Source: Flavobacteriales bacterium (lineage in GTDB: Bacteria; Bacteroidota; Bacteroidia; Flavobacteriales_F; PHOS-HE28). Taken from it: a stretch of DNA of 64,000 bases. The notes under the pieces are model-generated. The model saw only the letters and a program-made list of their open reading frames with translations. It ran no database searches and had not been told where the DNA came from. The translations under genes and the position numbers were made by a program. The stretch lies in assembly GCA_016710015.1 (NCBI GenBank), contig JADJLR010000003.1, forward strand, positions 1 through 64,000, written 5' to 3'. Positions 33,989 to 43,195 of the stretch are shown piece by piece; positions within the stretch are counted from its first letter, which is position 1; each line of letters starts with the position of its first letter.

Positions 33989-34552
33989 ATGGCGACCACC
34001 TCAGACATCAGCATCGGCACCTACATCCGTTTCAATGGCGACATCTGCCAAATGATGGAATGGCAACACCGGACGCCGGGTAACCTGCGCGCCTTCTACC
34101 AAGGAAAGATGCGCAACTTGCGCAACGGAAAGCTGAACGAGCACCGCTTCCGCAGTGGCGAAGTGATCGAAGTGCTGCGCGTGGAGATCCACGAACTGCA
34201 ATACCTCTACCGCGAGGGGGACAACCTCGTGTGCATGGACCAGACCAGCTTCGAGCAGAAGTACATCCCAGTGGAACTCTTCGGAGATGCCTTCAAGTTC
34301 ATGAAGGAAGAAATGATCGTACAGGTCGGTTTCGAAAGTGACCAAGCCATCTTCGCCAGTGCCCCTAAAACGGTGGAATTGGAAGTGACCTATACCGAGA
34401 ACGCCGTGAAAGGCGATACCAGCAATAAGGTGATGAAAGCCGCCACGCTCGCAGGCGGCGCGGAGATCAGCGTACCCAGCTTCGTGGACATCGGCACCAT
34501 TGTGCGCGTGGATACCGAGACCGGTGCGTACATGGACCGGGTGAAGAAGTAA
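33989..34552 (+). CDS. efp: elongation factor P
   Basis: The 187-residue product relieves ribosome stalling at polyproline. Its three domains are a KOW-like N-domain, an OB middle (FMKEEMIVQVGF) and an OB C-domain ending in SVPSFVDIGTIVRVDTETGAY, cut here to the family signature region near 165-183. The domain I loop is TPGNLRAFYQGK. In E. coli the equivalent loop is KPGKGQAF with the modified Lys34, and here that site is Asn32 with Arg34 two residues on. The frame is open upstream to 33872, but homology starts at MATTSDI. A strong terminator follows. Confidence 0.93.
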   Translation: MATTSDISIGTYIRFNGDICQMMEWQHRTPGNLRAFYQGKMRNLRNGKLNEHRFRSGEVIEVLRVEIHELQYLYREGDNLVCMDQTSFEQKYIPVELFGDAFKFMKEEMIVQVGFESDQAIFASAPKTVELEVTYTENAVKGDTSNKVMKAATLAGGAEISVPSFVDIGTIVRVDTETGAYMDRVKK

Positions 34553-34570
34553 AAGACTAGCAACTGGATC

Positions 34571-34599
34571 AGAAGCCCTGCTGCGAAGCGGGGCTTCTT
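34571..34599 (+). terminator. terminator hairpin after efp
   Basis: AGAAGCCC (34571-34578) pairs with GGGCTTCT at about 34591-34598, with a GCTGCGAAGC loop, followed by TCGTTCC rather than a full T-run. Confidence 0.6.
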
Positions 34600-34682
34600 C
34601 GTTCCATGGTGTGCGAGCAGCGTTCATCACGAGTGTTGCGTCTATCTTCACAATACCAAAGACATTCTAGTGAAGCGAGGTC

Positions 34683-35585
34683 ATGCGTCGAACAACTATC
34701 CTCTTAACACTCGTCCTCGCAGTACTTCAGTGCTTTGCGCAATCGTGGTGCGCACCCGGTGCTCAATGGTATCACAACTATGCATACACGAGTTGGGGTG
34801 ATGTTGGCTATGTAGAAACGCACTATACGGGTGATGTCCTTTTCTCAGATTCTGTTTGTCAAGAGTTTGAGTATACCGAGCACATATACAGCTACCAGTC
34901 GAACAATAGCTTCGAAGCCGGTCCATTCACGATGCTCACCACAACTTCCCCTGGCATCGTACATATTTGGACTGGTACCGAATTCGATACCCTGTTCCAT
35001 TTCAGTGCTGTGCCTGGTGATCATTGGCAGGCTCCGGGCGATTGGACATTCACAGAAACACGCATTGAAGTAACGGATACAGGACATGTTGCCTTGGAAG
35101 GGCGATCGGTCCGGTACCAGACGATCGATCTCAGTTTTGACGATGTCGTTTGGGTGAGTGACACAGTGTACGAAGGGATAGGCCCTGTCCAGATGTACTT
35201 GAACATTCCCATCTCCTATCAGGTCATGATCGACGGTGGATATGGAGGGTTACGCTGCTATACCGACGAGGAGGTCGACATCAACCGTGTTGAAGGTCCT
35301 TGTGAGATCGCCCTTGGGGTGGTGTCAATGGAACTTGAAGGTGCCATGGACATCTTCCCCAACCCCTGCACCACGCAAGCCACGGTGGATTGGCCGTCAG
35401 GAACACCTGTGGAACAGTGTACGCTAACCGATGCATCAGGCAGGGTGGTACGGCAGTGGAACCCAAGAACGCTAACTGCAGCACAGCATACCTTTAGTGT
35501 GGTCGATCTATCATCTGGCATGTACTCGTTGCAGGTGCGTGCAAAGGATGGCGTTCGTTCTGGACGAATACTTGTTGCACCGTAA
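34683..35585 (+). CDS. T9SS-sorted secreted protein
   Basis: The 300-residue product has a signal peptide (TTILLTLVLAVLQCFAQ), then a body rich in T, D, Y and W with no domain I recognise. It ends in a T9SS domain (MDIFPNPCTTQATVDWP...SGMYSLQVRAKDGVRSG). The body has the general look of the unrecognised secreted proteins elsewhere here (for example 51737-53224). TATCTTCA at 34643-34650, a promoter-like box, lies 32 bp upstream of the ATG. It interrupts the usual efp - lpxD-like gene neighbourhood. Confidence 0.8.
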   Translation: MRRTTILLTLVLAVLQCFAQSWCAPGAQWYHNYAYTSWGDVGYVETHYTGDVLFSDSVCQEFEYTEHIYSYQSNNSFEAGPFTMLTTTSPGIVHIWTGTEFDTLFHFSAVPGDHWQAPGDWTFTETRIEVTDTGHVALEGRSVRYQTIDLSFDDVVWVSDTVYEGIGPVQMYLNIPISYQVMIDGGYGGLRCYTDEEVDINRVEGPCEIALGVVSMELEGAMDIFPNPCTTQATVDWPSGTPVEQCTLTDASGRVVRQWNPRTLTAAQHTFSVVDLSSGMYSLQVRAKDGVRSGRILVAP

Positions 35586-35615
35586 CGAACGGCATTCCGC
35601 ATTACCCCTCCCGGT

Positions 35616-35623
35616 TACCTTTG
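35616..35623 (+). promoter_or_regulatory. promoter -7 box TACCTTTG before the second lpxD
   Basis: An exact match to the Bacteroidota TAnnTTTG box, ending 10 bp before the ATG at 35634. If used, the transcript would have a 5' leader of only a few bases. Confidence 0.45.
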
Positions 35624-35633
35624 GTGCATCCCC

Positions 35634-36557
35634 ATGCGCCTAGAACCCGCCCAGACCGCTACGCAGATCGCCGAACTGATCGGTGCCCACGTGAAAGGTG
35701 ATGCCAACCGCCTCGTTACCGGCCTCAACGAGATCAACCGCGTGGAAGCGGGGGATCTGGTGTATGTGGACCATGAGAAGTACTACACCAAGGCCTTGAA
35801 CAGCGCGGCCACCACCATCCTGATCAACAAGGATGTGGAGGTACCCAAAGGCAAAGCGATCCTGATCAGTGAAGACCCGTGCTTGGACTACAACAAGCTG
35901 GTGCGCTATTTCAATCCGCTCGTGGGATGGCCGGAGACCACGGCAGAGGTCGGTACAGGCAGTGAGGTCCACCCGACGGTGGTAGTTGGCGCCAACGTGA
36001 AGATCGGTGCAGGCTGCCGGATCATGCCCGGCGTGGTGCTGTACGAGAACACCACCATCGGCGATCGTGTGATCATCCATGCCAACACGGTGATCGGTGC
36101 GGATCCGTTCTACTTCAAGAAGCGCCCAACCGGCTACGACAAGATGATCCCCTGCGGCAGCGTGGTGATCGAGGACGATGTGGAGATCGGTGCGTTGTGT
36201 ACCATCGATCGCGGCGTAAGTGCCGATACGCGGATCGGGCAAGGCACCAAAATGGACAACCACGTACAGGTGGGCCACGATACACGCATCGGAACGAATT
36301 GCTTGATCTGTGGGCACGTCGCCATCGCCGGTGCCGTGGTGATCGAAGATGGCGTTACGCTGTGGGGGCAAGTCGGCATCCCGAGCAAAGTGACCATCGG
36401 CAAGAACGCTGTGATCTTGGGACAGAGCGGCATCATGAGCAGCGTTGAAGGCGGCAAGAGCTACCTCGGTTCGCCTGCGAAAGAGACCAAACAGATGCTG
36501 CGTGAGATCGCCCTGACCGGTCGCTTGCCGGAGCTTTTCAAGAAGCTGAACGGCTGA
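35634..36557 (+). CDS. second LpxD-like acyltransferase
   Basis: The 307-residue hexapeptide-repeat protein has an N-terminal domain (AGDLVYVDHEKYYTKAL) as in LpxD. The left-handed helix includes VGANVKIGAGCRIMPG, IIHANTVIGADPFYF and HVQVGHDTRIGTNCLICGHV. It is shorter than the lpxD at 24108 and lacks the coiled-coil end. Bacteroidota often carry this paralog next to efp. It may be an acyltransferase with different sugar or chain preference, and the substrate is unknown. It lies 4 bp upstream of the phosphatase gene. Confidence 0.83.
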   Translation: MRLEPAQTATQIAELIGAHVKGDANRLVTGLNEINRVEAGDLVYVDHEKYYTKALNSAATTILINKDVEVPKGKAILISEDPCLDYNKLVRYFNPLVGWPETTAEVGTGSEVHPTVVVGANVKIGAGCRIMPGVVLYENTTIGDRVIIHANTVIGADPFYFKKRPTGYDKMIPCGSVVIEDDVEIGALCTIDRGVSADTRIGQGTKMDNHVQVGHDTRIGTNCLICGHVAIAGAVVIEDGVTLWGQVGIPSKVTIGKNAVILGQSGIMSSVEGGKSYLGSPAKETKQMLREIALTGRLPELFKKLNG

Positions 36558-36561
36558 TCGC

Positions 36562-37791
36562 ATGGCCCGGCTGGAGCGCATCATCGAGCGATTGGAACTG
36601 AAGGAGTTCCAGTTGAAGGCCTTGTTGGAGGTCACCAAGGCGATCAACGATACCGAGGATCGTGCGGCCTTGTTGGGCCTGTACGAACGCATCATCCGCG
36701 AAGACCTCGGCATCACCCGGCTCATGCTCTTCGAACATGTGGGTACGTGGGAACGCATCCTCGCGTTCGGCAACGACCTGGACAGCGTGGTGATCGACAT
36801 CGACAGCGCGGTAGGCGGTTTCACGGACATCCAAGTGATCGGATCGGAAAGCACCGGCAGCTTGGGAGCCTTCGATATTGCGGTGCCGGTCTTCCACCGG
36901 AACAAACCACTGGCCTTCCTCTTGATCGGCGACATCGATGAGGAGGAGCAGCGCATGAGTCCCACGGTGAAGCACCTCAACTTCATCCAAACGCTGACCA
37001 ACCTGATCGTGGTGGCCTTGGAGAACCGACGGCTCGCGAAACAAGAACTGGCTGGGGCACGTGCGAAACGCGAACTGGAACTCGCAGCGGAAATGCAGAG
37101 CATGTTGGTGCCGCTGGACCTACCGCACAACGAACGCATCGATGCGGACGGGTGGTACCAACCCCACAGCGAAGTGGGCGGCGATTACTACGATCTGATC
37201 GCGCTGCACGACGGAACCTACGTGGCCTGCGTCGCCGACGTGAGTGGCAAAGGCATCGCGGCCGCGCTGTTGATGAGCAACTTCCAAGCGAACCTACGTG
37301 CATCCGTGGCACACACCACGGACCTCGTCCAATTGGTACACGACCTCAACGCCAAGGTGCATGCAAGTGCGCGCGGCGAACGCTTCATCACCCTGTTCAT
37401 CGGCATCATCGATACCGAGAAGCGGAGCATGCGGTATGTGAATGCGGGACACAACGACCCCTTGTTGCACCACGCCGCAGGCATCACCGCCTTGCGCGAT
37501 GGAAGCATCGCATTGGGCATGATGCCACAACTCCCATTCCTGCTCAGTGGCGAAGTGGACCTGCCTCCGAACAGCACGCTACTGTGCTACACAGATGGGC
37601 TGGTGGAACAGGAGGATGCACAGGAAAAGTCCTTTGAGACCGCGCCGATCATCAAGATCCTCACCGAGCGCGATGGAGCCTCGGCCAAGGAGATCAACAA
37701 GGCTGTGATCGCTGCCTTCGAGGCGCACCGAGGTGGCTTACCCTACTTGGACGACATCGCGTTGTTGACGTGTCGGTTCGGGGGAGAGTAG
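36562..37791 (+). CDS. SpoIIE-type PP2C phosphatase with GAF-like sensor domain
   Basis: The 409-residue product has an N-terminal coiled coil, a GAF-like domain at about 20-165 (LFEHVGTWERILAFG...FDIAVPVFHRNKPLAFLLIGD) and a linker helix. A PP2C domain at about 190-405 shows EVGGDYYDL, ADVSGKGIAAALLMSNFQ, YVNAGHNDP, LLCYTDGLVE and LDDIALL, which supply the metal-binding acids. It is likely to dephosphorylate an anti-sigma antagonist or other Ser/Thr phosphoprotein. No partner is adjacent. It is co-transcribed with the second lpxD. Confidence 0.88.
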   Translation: MARLERIIERLELKEFQLKALLEVTKAINDTEDRAALLGLYERIIREDLGITRLMLFEHVGTWERILAFGNDLDSVVIDIDSAVGGFTDIQVIGSESTGSLGAFDIAVPVFHRNKPLAFLLIGDIDEEEQRMSPTVKHLNFIQTLTNLIVVALENRRLAKQELAGARAKRELELAAEMQSMLVPLDLPHNERIDADGWYQPHSEVGGDYYDLIALHDGTYVACVADVSGKGIAAALLMSNFQANLRASVAHTTDLVQLVHDLNAKVHASARGERFITLFIGIIDTEKRSMRYVNAGHNDPLLHHAAGITALRDGSIALGMMPQLPFLLSGEVDLPPNSTLLCYTDGLVEQEDAQEKSFETAPIIKILTERDGASAKEINKAVIAAFEAHRGGLPYLDDIALLTCRFGGE

Positions 37792-37928
37792 AGGTCAGTT
37801 GGCAGTTGGCAGGTGGCAGGAATGCGCTCTCTTGGGGGCGCCTCCGCACTTAACGCGGATCCACTAGCACCTGTCTGCGCGACAACAAGCAGCGGTGGGT
37901 CTGTATCAGCCTAGGAGCCTGACAACTA

Positions 37929-39377
37929 TCAACCCTCAACCACCCCAACCTCCTTCACGCGCGGATACTTCAGATCCATCAGCACCACCAACATGGTGAA
38001 GGCCCAGAACGGCACCGAGGCCTTGTCGACATCGAGGAAGTTGTTCAGTGCTCCGTGCAAATAGTAGGTGACCAGACCGAGAAAGGCAGACATTAGGATA
38101 CGCCGATCCGCACCCGCCGGCATGCGCGGATACAAGCGCAAGACCGTGTACGTGGTGACCACCACGAGCGCCAGCATCAGGAGCATGCCCAAGACACCTT
38201 GTTCCGAAAGTGGGCCGAAGTATTCGCTGTGCGCGTTGCCCTGTACACCGAAGTTGGTGCTGATGATGGTACGGTCCTCCGCAGCTTGGAACGGCGCGTA
38301 TTGGAACATGTAGGTACCCGGTCCCCAACCGAACACGGGGCGTTCCTTCCACATCCGCAGTGCCGAATTCCAACGGTTGATCCGCTCCAGGTTCGATGCA
38401 TCGCTGGAGATGTTGGAGATCGACTTCACGTGTTTTCCGAGGTCGTCGGACGATTCATCGCGGTTCCGTTCCAAGGCGATCGTGATCTGCTCCTGCTGCG
38501 TCCACAGCACACCTCCACCGGCCACTAGCCCCAGTGCGAGTAGCCACATCGGGATGCGCAAGCGCAAGATCAGGAACATGCCCAAGGCACCGATAAGGCT
38601 GAGCCAAGCCGCACGCGTGTACGAGAAGATGAGTCCCACGGTGAGGAGCACGAAGAGTAGCGCTGCCATCAACTTGCGTCCGACCGAATAGCTCGGAAAG
38701 GAGACGGTGCTGAAACTGAAAGGCAAGAAGAAAGCGAGGATGGCCCCATAGCTCGTATGGTCCTTGAAGAACGGGGTCATCACCCAATGCGCAGGATCAT
38801 GCTCGAAACCAAGTTGGGCATGACGTACCAAGGTGTAGATCACCACGATGGCCATACCGGACATGTAGGCCCACATGAACCGGTGGATGTTGCGCGGTGT
38901 TTCGAACAAGCGCGAGACCATGAAATACATGGTGGTCACGAACCACAGCCGAGCGAGCATGTACTTCACAGAGACCATGGGCATGGTGCTGGGCAGGATG
39001 CACACGGCCATCCAGATCAACTGTGCGCTGATCACCCAGGTGATGGGGTGCCGCCAGATGCGCGGTTCGATGATGTTGCGCTCCAACCCGAGTTTGATCA
39101 GGAAGAGCAGGGTGAGGCCCACCATGATCGGTTCGGTGGGCAGTGAGACACCGATGCCACCGAGGTCGAGTTCCTCCAAGTTGATGGAAAGCGGTGTGGC
39201 GAAGGCGAGGAAGATCAGCAAGCGATCCGCCGCTGCGAACATGGCCCAAACAACAATGGCGACCACGGGCAAGAGGTTGAACCAATATTGCTCACCCGCA
39301 GTGAAGTAGGCGTTCAGCAGGATGAACACGCCGCAAATGAGCGGAATGACCGTGGTCCATTTGAGCAAACGCCCCAT
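37929..39377 (-). CDS. O-antigen ligase / polymerase family membrane protein
   Basis: The 482-residue product has about 11-12 hydrophobic segments and the Wzy_C core: FSYTRAAWLSLIG, then a soluble loop with RINRWNSALRMWKERPVFGWGPGTYMF, cut here to RPVFGWGPG, and NAHSEYFGPLSEQG. This identifies a glycan polymerase or ligase of the O-antigen type acting at the periplasmic face. It is the last gene of a polysaccharide run after two Wzz-like proteins, 3 bp after the second. Ligase and polymerase cannot be told apart by reading. Confidence 0.85.
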   Translation of the reverse strand: MGRLLKWTTVIPLICGVFILLNAYFTAGEQYWFNLLPVVAIVVWAMFAAADRLLIFLAFATPLSINLEELDLGGIGVSLPTEPIMVGLTLLFLIKLGLERNIIEPRIWRHPITWVISAQLIWMAVCILPSTMPMVSVKYMLARLWFVTTMYFMVSRLFETPRNIHRFMWAYMSGMAIVVIYTLVRHAQLGFEHDPAHWVMTPFFKDHTSYGAILAFFLPFSFSTVSFPSYSVGRKLMAALLFVLLTVGLIFSYTRAAWLSLIGALGMFLILRLRIPMWLLALGLVAGGGVLWTQQEQITIALERNRDESSDDLGKHVKSISNISSDASNLERINRWNSALRMWKERPVFGWGPGTYMFQYAPFQAAEDRTIISTNFGVQGNAHSEYFGPLSEQGVLGMLLMLALVVVTTYTVLRLYPRMPAGADRRILMSAFLGLVTYYLHGALNNFLDVDKASVPFWAFTMLVVLMDLKYPRVKEVGVVEG

Positions 39378-39380
39378 GGC

Positions 39381-40322
39381 TCAGGAACGTTGTTCGCGCC
39401 AGAGCATCAGCAGGAAGCAGATCAGCACGGCCGATGCGGTGGACATGGCGACGATGAGCCAACGGATGGGGTAGACCTTCTTATCGCTCACCTCCGGATA
39501 CACGATCACATTGGTGTAGGTCAACTCCTTCGTGACATCATTCACCACCTGTTCGTACTCGGTCAAAAGCTGCCCATAGTTCGAACGGAACATGTTGCTC
39601 AGTTCGGTCAGTTGTCGGAACTCCCCTCCTTTGGATTCGAGGTCCTTGATCATGCCAAGCAGCTGATCACGTTGCCCCTGACTGGAATTGGAGTTCAACA
39701 TGCGCACATAGCCTTTGGTCAATTCCTTGGCTTGGGTCTCATAGGCCAAAAGGCCTTCGGTCCGCCGGAGTGTATCGAGTCGGGCTTCCACGGAATCCAA
39801 CTTGTGTTGCGCATGCCTCAATGCACGTTCGGCGATCACAAGCACCTCGTAGGACTTCTCGCGTTGCAACCGGCGAGCAAGTAGGTTCACTTGGGTAAGC
39901 AGCCCGTTGACCAGGTCCCTAGCCAGCACCGGATCCTCATCCACCACATCGATCCTAACGGATTCATACTGGGTCTTGCTGATCTCCACCCGGTCCAAGA
40001 ATTCATTGTACAGGGCGAAGTAGCCACCAGCCTTCGCCGTATCCACCTTGTACACGGTCATCAGGTCGTACTTCTTGATCACACTATCCCGAACACTGTT
40101 GCTACGCAGGAGCTGCAGCAATTGATCGGTACGTGTTTCAATGGAATAACTATTCAAGTTCACCGGGTACACCGTAGCGGTGGACAGGAAGCGCGGTTCA
40201 ATGAAGGTGGGACCACTGAAGACCGCCGCAAGCACTGCGGCCACTACCCCCACGGTAGCGATCGGCCGAATGTTGGCAACGAGGACTTCAGAGATCCGTT
40301 GGAAGGTCAGTTCATTCGGCAT
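39381..40322 (-). CDS. Wzz-like chain-length determinant (second copy)
   Basis: The 313-residue product has two terminal transmembrane helices (ATVGVVAAVLAAVFSG near 22-37 and WLIVAMSTASAVLICFLLML near 287-306). A long periplasmic helical part contains KSYEVLVIAERALRHAQHKLD. The sequence before TM2 (VSDKKVYPIRWL) matches the P-x-x-P/W end of Wzz proteins. It would set polysaccharide length. It overlaps the first Wzz-like gene by 11 bp and the two are distant paralogs with the same layout. Confidence 0.82.
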   Translation of the reverse strand: MPNELTFQRISEVLVANIRPIATVGVVAAVLAAVFSGPTFIEPRFLSTATVYPVNLNSYSIETRTDQLLQLLRSNSVRDSVIKKYDLMTVYKVDTAKAGGYFALYNEFLDRVEISKTQYESVRIDVVDEDPVLARDLVNGLLTQVNLLARRLQREKSYEVLVIAERALRHAQHKLDSVEARLDTLRRTEGLLAYETQAKELTKGYVRMLNSNSSQGQRDQLLGMIKDLESKGGEFRQLTELSNMFRSNYGQLLTEYEQVVNDVTKELTYTNVIVYPEVSDKKVYPIRWLIVAMSTASAVLICFLLMLWREQRS

Positions 40323-41331
40323 GGCCAGTTTGGGTCTTACGGATATTCACGTGAATGGTAATGATGATCAATGCGAGCAAGAAGGCGGAGACGGTATTCA
40401 TCGTCACCACCATCCATCGGACCGGCGAGTACTTCTTGTCCGCCGGAGTTGCGCGGTTCACCACGAACTTATGTGGCAATCCACTCTTCATATCGGCCTG
40501 CGCCTGGGACATCTTCATCCGCAGCGCGCTCAGCTTTCGGGTCTCTAACCCTAGCTGCTCATGCAGGCTCACATAGGCCCCGCCGTACTCGGCCAGTACC
40601 TTGAACCGCTCGTCGATCTCACGTACGGCGCGTTGATCGCCCTTCACGATGGCGGCTCCCAAATACTCCGTAAGGCGCTCCACTTGCGTGTAGTAGTCGT
40701 GTATGCCCAACCGGCGCACCACCATCAGGCTATCGGTCATGCGTTGTATATCCTGCTCCACTTCCTGCACCAACACCGCCACCAAGGCGTAACCCTTCTC
40801 CGCCCGAGCGTATTCCATCTCGGTCCAGACCGAATCCACTTGGTCCGCAATGAAGTTGGCCATATCCGCCGCGCGCTGGGGGTCGGGGTCCAGCACTTGC
40901 ACGCGAATGCTCTTGAACTTGGTATTCTCGAAGGACACGTGATCCTCAAAGGCGTCCTGGACCAAAGCCTTCACATGCGGTGCTGCGGGATCGATCACAT
41001 ACACCCGCATCAGATCGAAGTGGTCCACCACACGGTCGCGGATCTCATCCGCATGGAGCATTTGCAACAGCTTCTCACTGTCCTCCACATCCCCCAAGCC
41101 AAGCAGATCGGAGTTGTTGTAACTCTCGGACAGCACGGCCTTGGAGGCCGTATTCGTAAGCGCGGGGAACATCACCACCTCGCTCTTGTACAAGGGTGTG
41201 ATCACAGAGGCGGTCACCAGTCCGGTCACCAGACCGAGCAGCGTGATCCCGAGGATCAGCTTTCGATAGCCCCATAGGAAAAGGACGAGATCGAACGAAG
41301 CGAAGTCCTTTCCGTGTTGACCGTTCTGCAT
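40312..41331 (-). CDS. Wzz-like chain-length determinant (first copy)
   Basis: The 339-residue product has TM1 at about 26-47 (LILGITLLGLVTGLVTASVI), TM2 near 311-331 (MVVTMNTVSAFLLALIIITI) and a helical periplasmic part (EVEQDIQRMTDSLMVVRRLG). The same PADKKYSPVRWM motif precedes TM2. I chose the ATG at 41331 because upstream residues look non-homologous. Two such co-polymerases in tandem may form a mixed ring or serve different chains. Confidence 0.83.
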   Translation of the reverse strand: MQNGQHGKDFASFDLVLFLWGYRKLILGITLLGLVTGLVTASVITPLYKSEVVMFPALTNTASKAVLSESYNNSDLLGLGDVEDSEKLLQMLHADEIRDRVVDHFDLMRVYVIDPAAPHVKALVQDAFEDHVSFENTKFKSIRVQVLDPDPQRAADMANFIADQVDSVWTEMEYARAEKGYALVAVLVQEVEQDIQRMTDSLMVVRRLGIHDYYTQVERLTEYLGAAIVKGDQRAVREIDERFKVLAEYGGAYVSLHEQLGLETRKLSALRMKMSQAQADMKSGLPHKFVVNRATPADKKYSPVRWMVVTMNTVSAFLLALIIITIHVNIRKTQTGHAE

Positions 41332-41652
41332 ACCTGTGCCGGGAAAAAGAGGGCCTAAAGTACACCTTCGCCGCACTACCAAAGGGCTAGACCTAGGACT
41401 ATCGGGTCTTCATGCCTTCCACAAATAACGCAGGACCAGTCCTGACTTGGCGGGATGACACAGATGAATACAGCTGATGTTGGAACAGAAGACTCTGTTG
41501 GTGCGAGGTGCGGACGGATCCCGAGTCATGCTGATGAGACTTCAAGGTATAGGTCTTCATTCCGCCTTTAGGCGGAATATCTGTGTCCATCTGTGTCATC
41601 TGTGGATGAGCTCCTACGGCTTCGCGGTGGATAAGAGGCGATGGCCCTGGGG
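41332..41652. other. 321-bp gap with a perfect hairpin and TCTGTGT repeats
   Basis: No gene is seen. ATTCCGCC (41559-41566) and GGCGGAAT (41571-41578) form a perfect 8-bp stem with a TTTA loop. CATCTGTGTCATCTGTGGATG-like repetition occurs at about 41588-41608 and ACACAGATGAATACAG near 41458, an inverted partner. It separates the flippase gene from the Wzz-like genes and may end the flippase transcript. Confidence 0.55.
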
Positions 41653-43113
41653 CTAGACCTTGGGGGGAACGCGGAATTCCATGGCTTCGTATAGCACCTT
41701 CCTGCCGATCATGCCCGTGGCAAAGGCCAGCCCGAGCACCGCACCCGCGAAGAACACCAGCTGGGTACCCGGCCCAAGGCCCGCAGCCGCCAGACCGACC
41801 AAGGCCAACACCAGCCCCGCCGCATAGAGCACCGTGCGCACCCAGATGTGAACGGGCAGTACCACCCCGTGCAGTTGCCTCACCAATACGATCTGCACCA
41901 CGGCGGTCAGCACTTGGGTGATCAAACTGGCCCAAGCGGCACCTTCGGCCTGCATGCGGGGGATCAGGAACCAGTTGAGACCGATATTGAGCACCGCACC
42001 ACCGGCGGCCATGATGTTCAAGCGGCGCAGATCGCCCCCGGCCGTGAGCAAGGTGCCGAATACGTAGGTGGTACAGACCGCCACGAAACAGCCGATCAAC
42101 AAGGCGAACACCGGAGCGGACCGCGTGGTGAACTCGCTGTACCGCAGATCCATGATGAACTGGGCATGCATGATCCCGAACACCGCTACGGCCAAGGTGC
42201 CGGTCAGCACCAAACGCATGGCCAAGGCCACTAGGGGTGGAATACCGGACCGGTCCGTGCTCGCGAGCAAGCGACTGAACATGGGCAGCAGCAGACCGGC
42301 CATCAGGAAGCCCAACATGTTGAAGGCCTCGAAGAAGCGGAAGGCCTGTGCATAGATGCCCGCTTCCGTGGGACCGTCCGGCAGCATCCGTTCCAGCATC
42401 ACGGTATCGGTGCGGTAGTAGAAGGTCATCAGCAGCACCAGCAACGCGTAAGGAAAACTCTGGCGCACGGTGACCCACGCAAAAGCCGGTTGCCAGCGCG
42501 GCCGCACACCACCCGCCAGCCGCCGCACAAAGGCGAATGCTACCAAAGCGGTGACGGCATACGCAGCAGTCTGGGCCCACACGAACCACTCGATCCGGAA
42601 CGGCGCACCGTCCGCACGACCCCACAGCGCCCAGCCGACCAGCCCGATCAGGAGCACCCGATCCAGCACGCTCAACAAGCTGTCCTGCTTGTACCGTTGC
42701 GCACCGGCGATGTTGCTGCGGAAGTACAGGATGGTGGCCACCAGCGCTTGGTTCACGATCAACCAACCGAGCAGGCCCACCTCAACACCTTGGTAACCGA
42801 GCACCAAAGCCACCACCAACGTCAGCACCGCATAGAGCCCCACCAGCACCAAACGCGCACCCAGTAGGCCATCCACCGTTTTGCCCAACAAGTGCGTGTG
42901 CTGCGCGATGTGCCGGGCATTCCGGTTGGTCATGCCCAGGTCCAGCACGATGTTCAGCAGAAAGCTCAAGCTCAGCAGTGCCGCATAGGTGCCGTACGTG
43001 GCACTGCCCACCGCATCCTGCACCCCGGCATCGATACCCAGGATGTAGAAGGGCTTCACCAACAGGTTCAGCACCAACAACAAGGCGAGGTTCAGGAGGA
43101 AGGACCGTTGCAT
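41653..43113 (-). CDS. polysaccharide flippase (Wzx/MATE-like)
   Basis: The 486-residue product is almost wholly membrane, with about 12-14 helices. Features include IVLDLGMTNRNARHIA early on, the charged-then-hydrophobic FPYALLVLLMTFYYRTDTVMLE, cut here to YYRTDTVMLERMLP, and GIYAQAFRFFEAFNMLGF. These fit lipid-linked oligosaccharide flippases. It would move the repeat units that the ligase/polymerase and Wzz-like proteins use. It is divergent from a glycosyltransferase gene. Confidence 0.86.
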   Translation of the reverse strand: MQRSFLLNLALLLVLNLLVKPFYILGIDAGVQDAVGSATYGTYAALLSLSFLLNIVLDLGMTNRNARHIAQHTHLLGKTVDGLLGARLVLVGLYAVLTLVVALVLGYQGVEVGLLGWLIVNQALVATILYFRSNIAGAQRYKQDSLLSVLDRVLLIGLVGWALWGRADGAPFRIEWFVWAQTAAYAVTALVAFAFVRRLAGGVRPRWQPAFAWVTVRQSFPYALLVLLMTFYYRTDTVMLERMLPDGPTEAGIYAQAFRFFEAFNMLGFLMAGLLLPMFSRLLASTDRSGIPPLVALAMRLVLTGTLAVAVFGIMHAQFIMDLRYSEFTTRSAPVFALLIGCFVAVCTTYVFGTLLTAGGDLRRLNIMAAGGAVLNIGLNWFLIPRMQAEGAAWASLITQVLTAVVQIVLVRQLHGVVLPVHIWVRTVLYAAGLVLALVGLAAAGLGPGTQLVFFAGAVLGLAFATGMIGRKVLYEAMEFRVPPKV

Positions 43114-43195
43114 TCGACGGCGTGAAGATCGGAAGGACAGATCACAGCAACACGCAATGACACCAACCTTCTCAACAACTTAGCACCTTTGCGCC

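Noticed and set aside
37792..37928. CAGTTGGCAGTTGGCAGG-like short repeats between the phosphatase and ligase genes
   Set aside because: Only two or three imperfect copies, too little to call an element.
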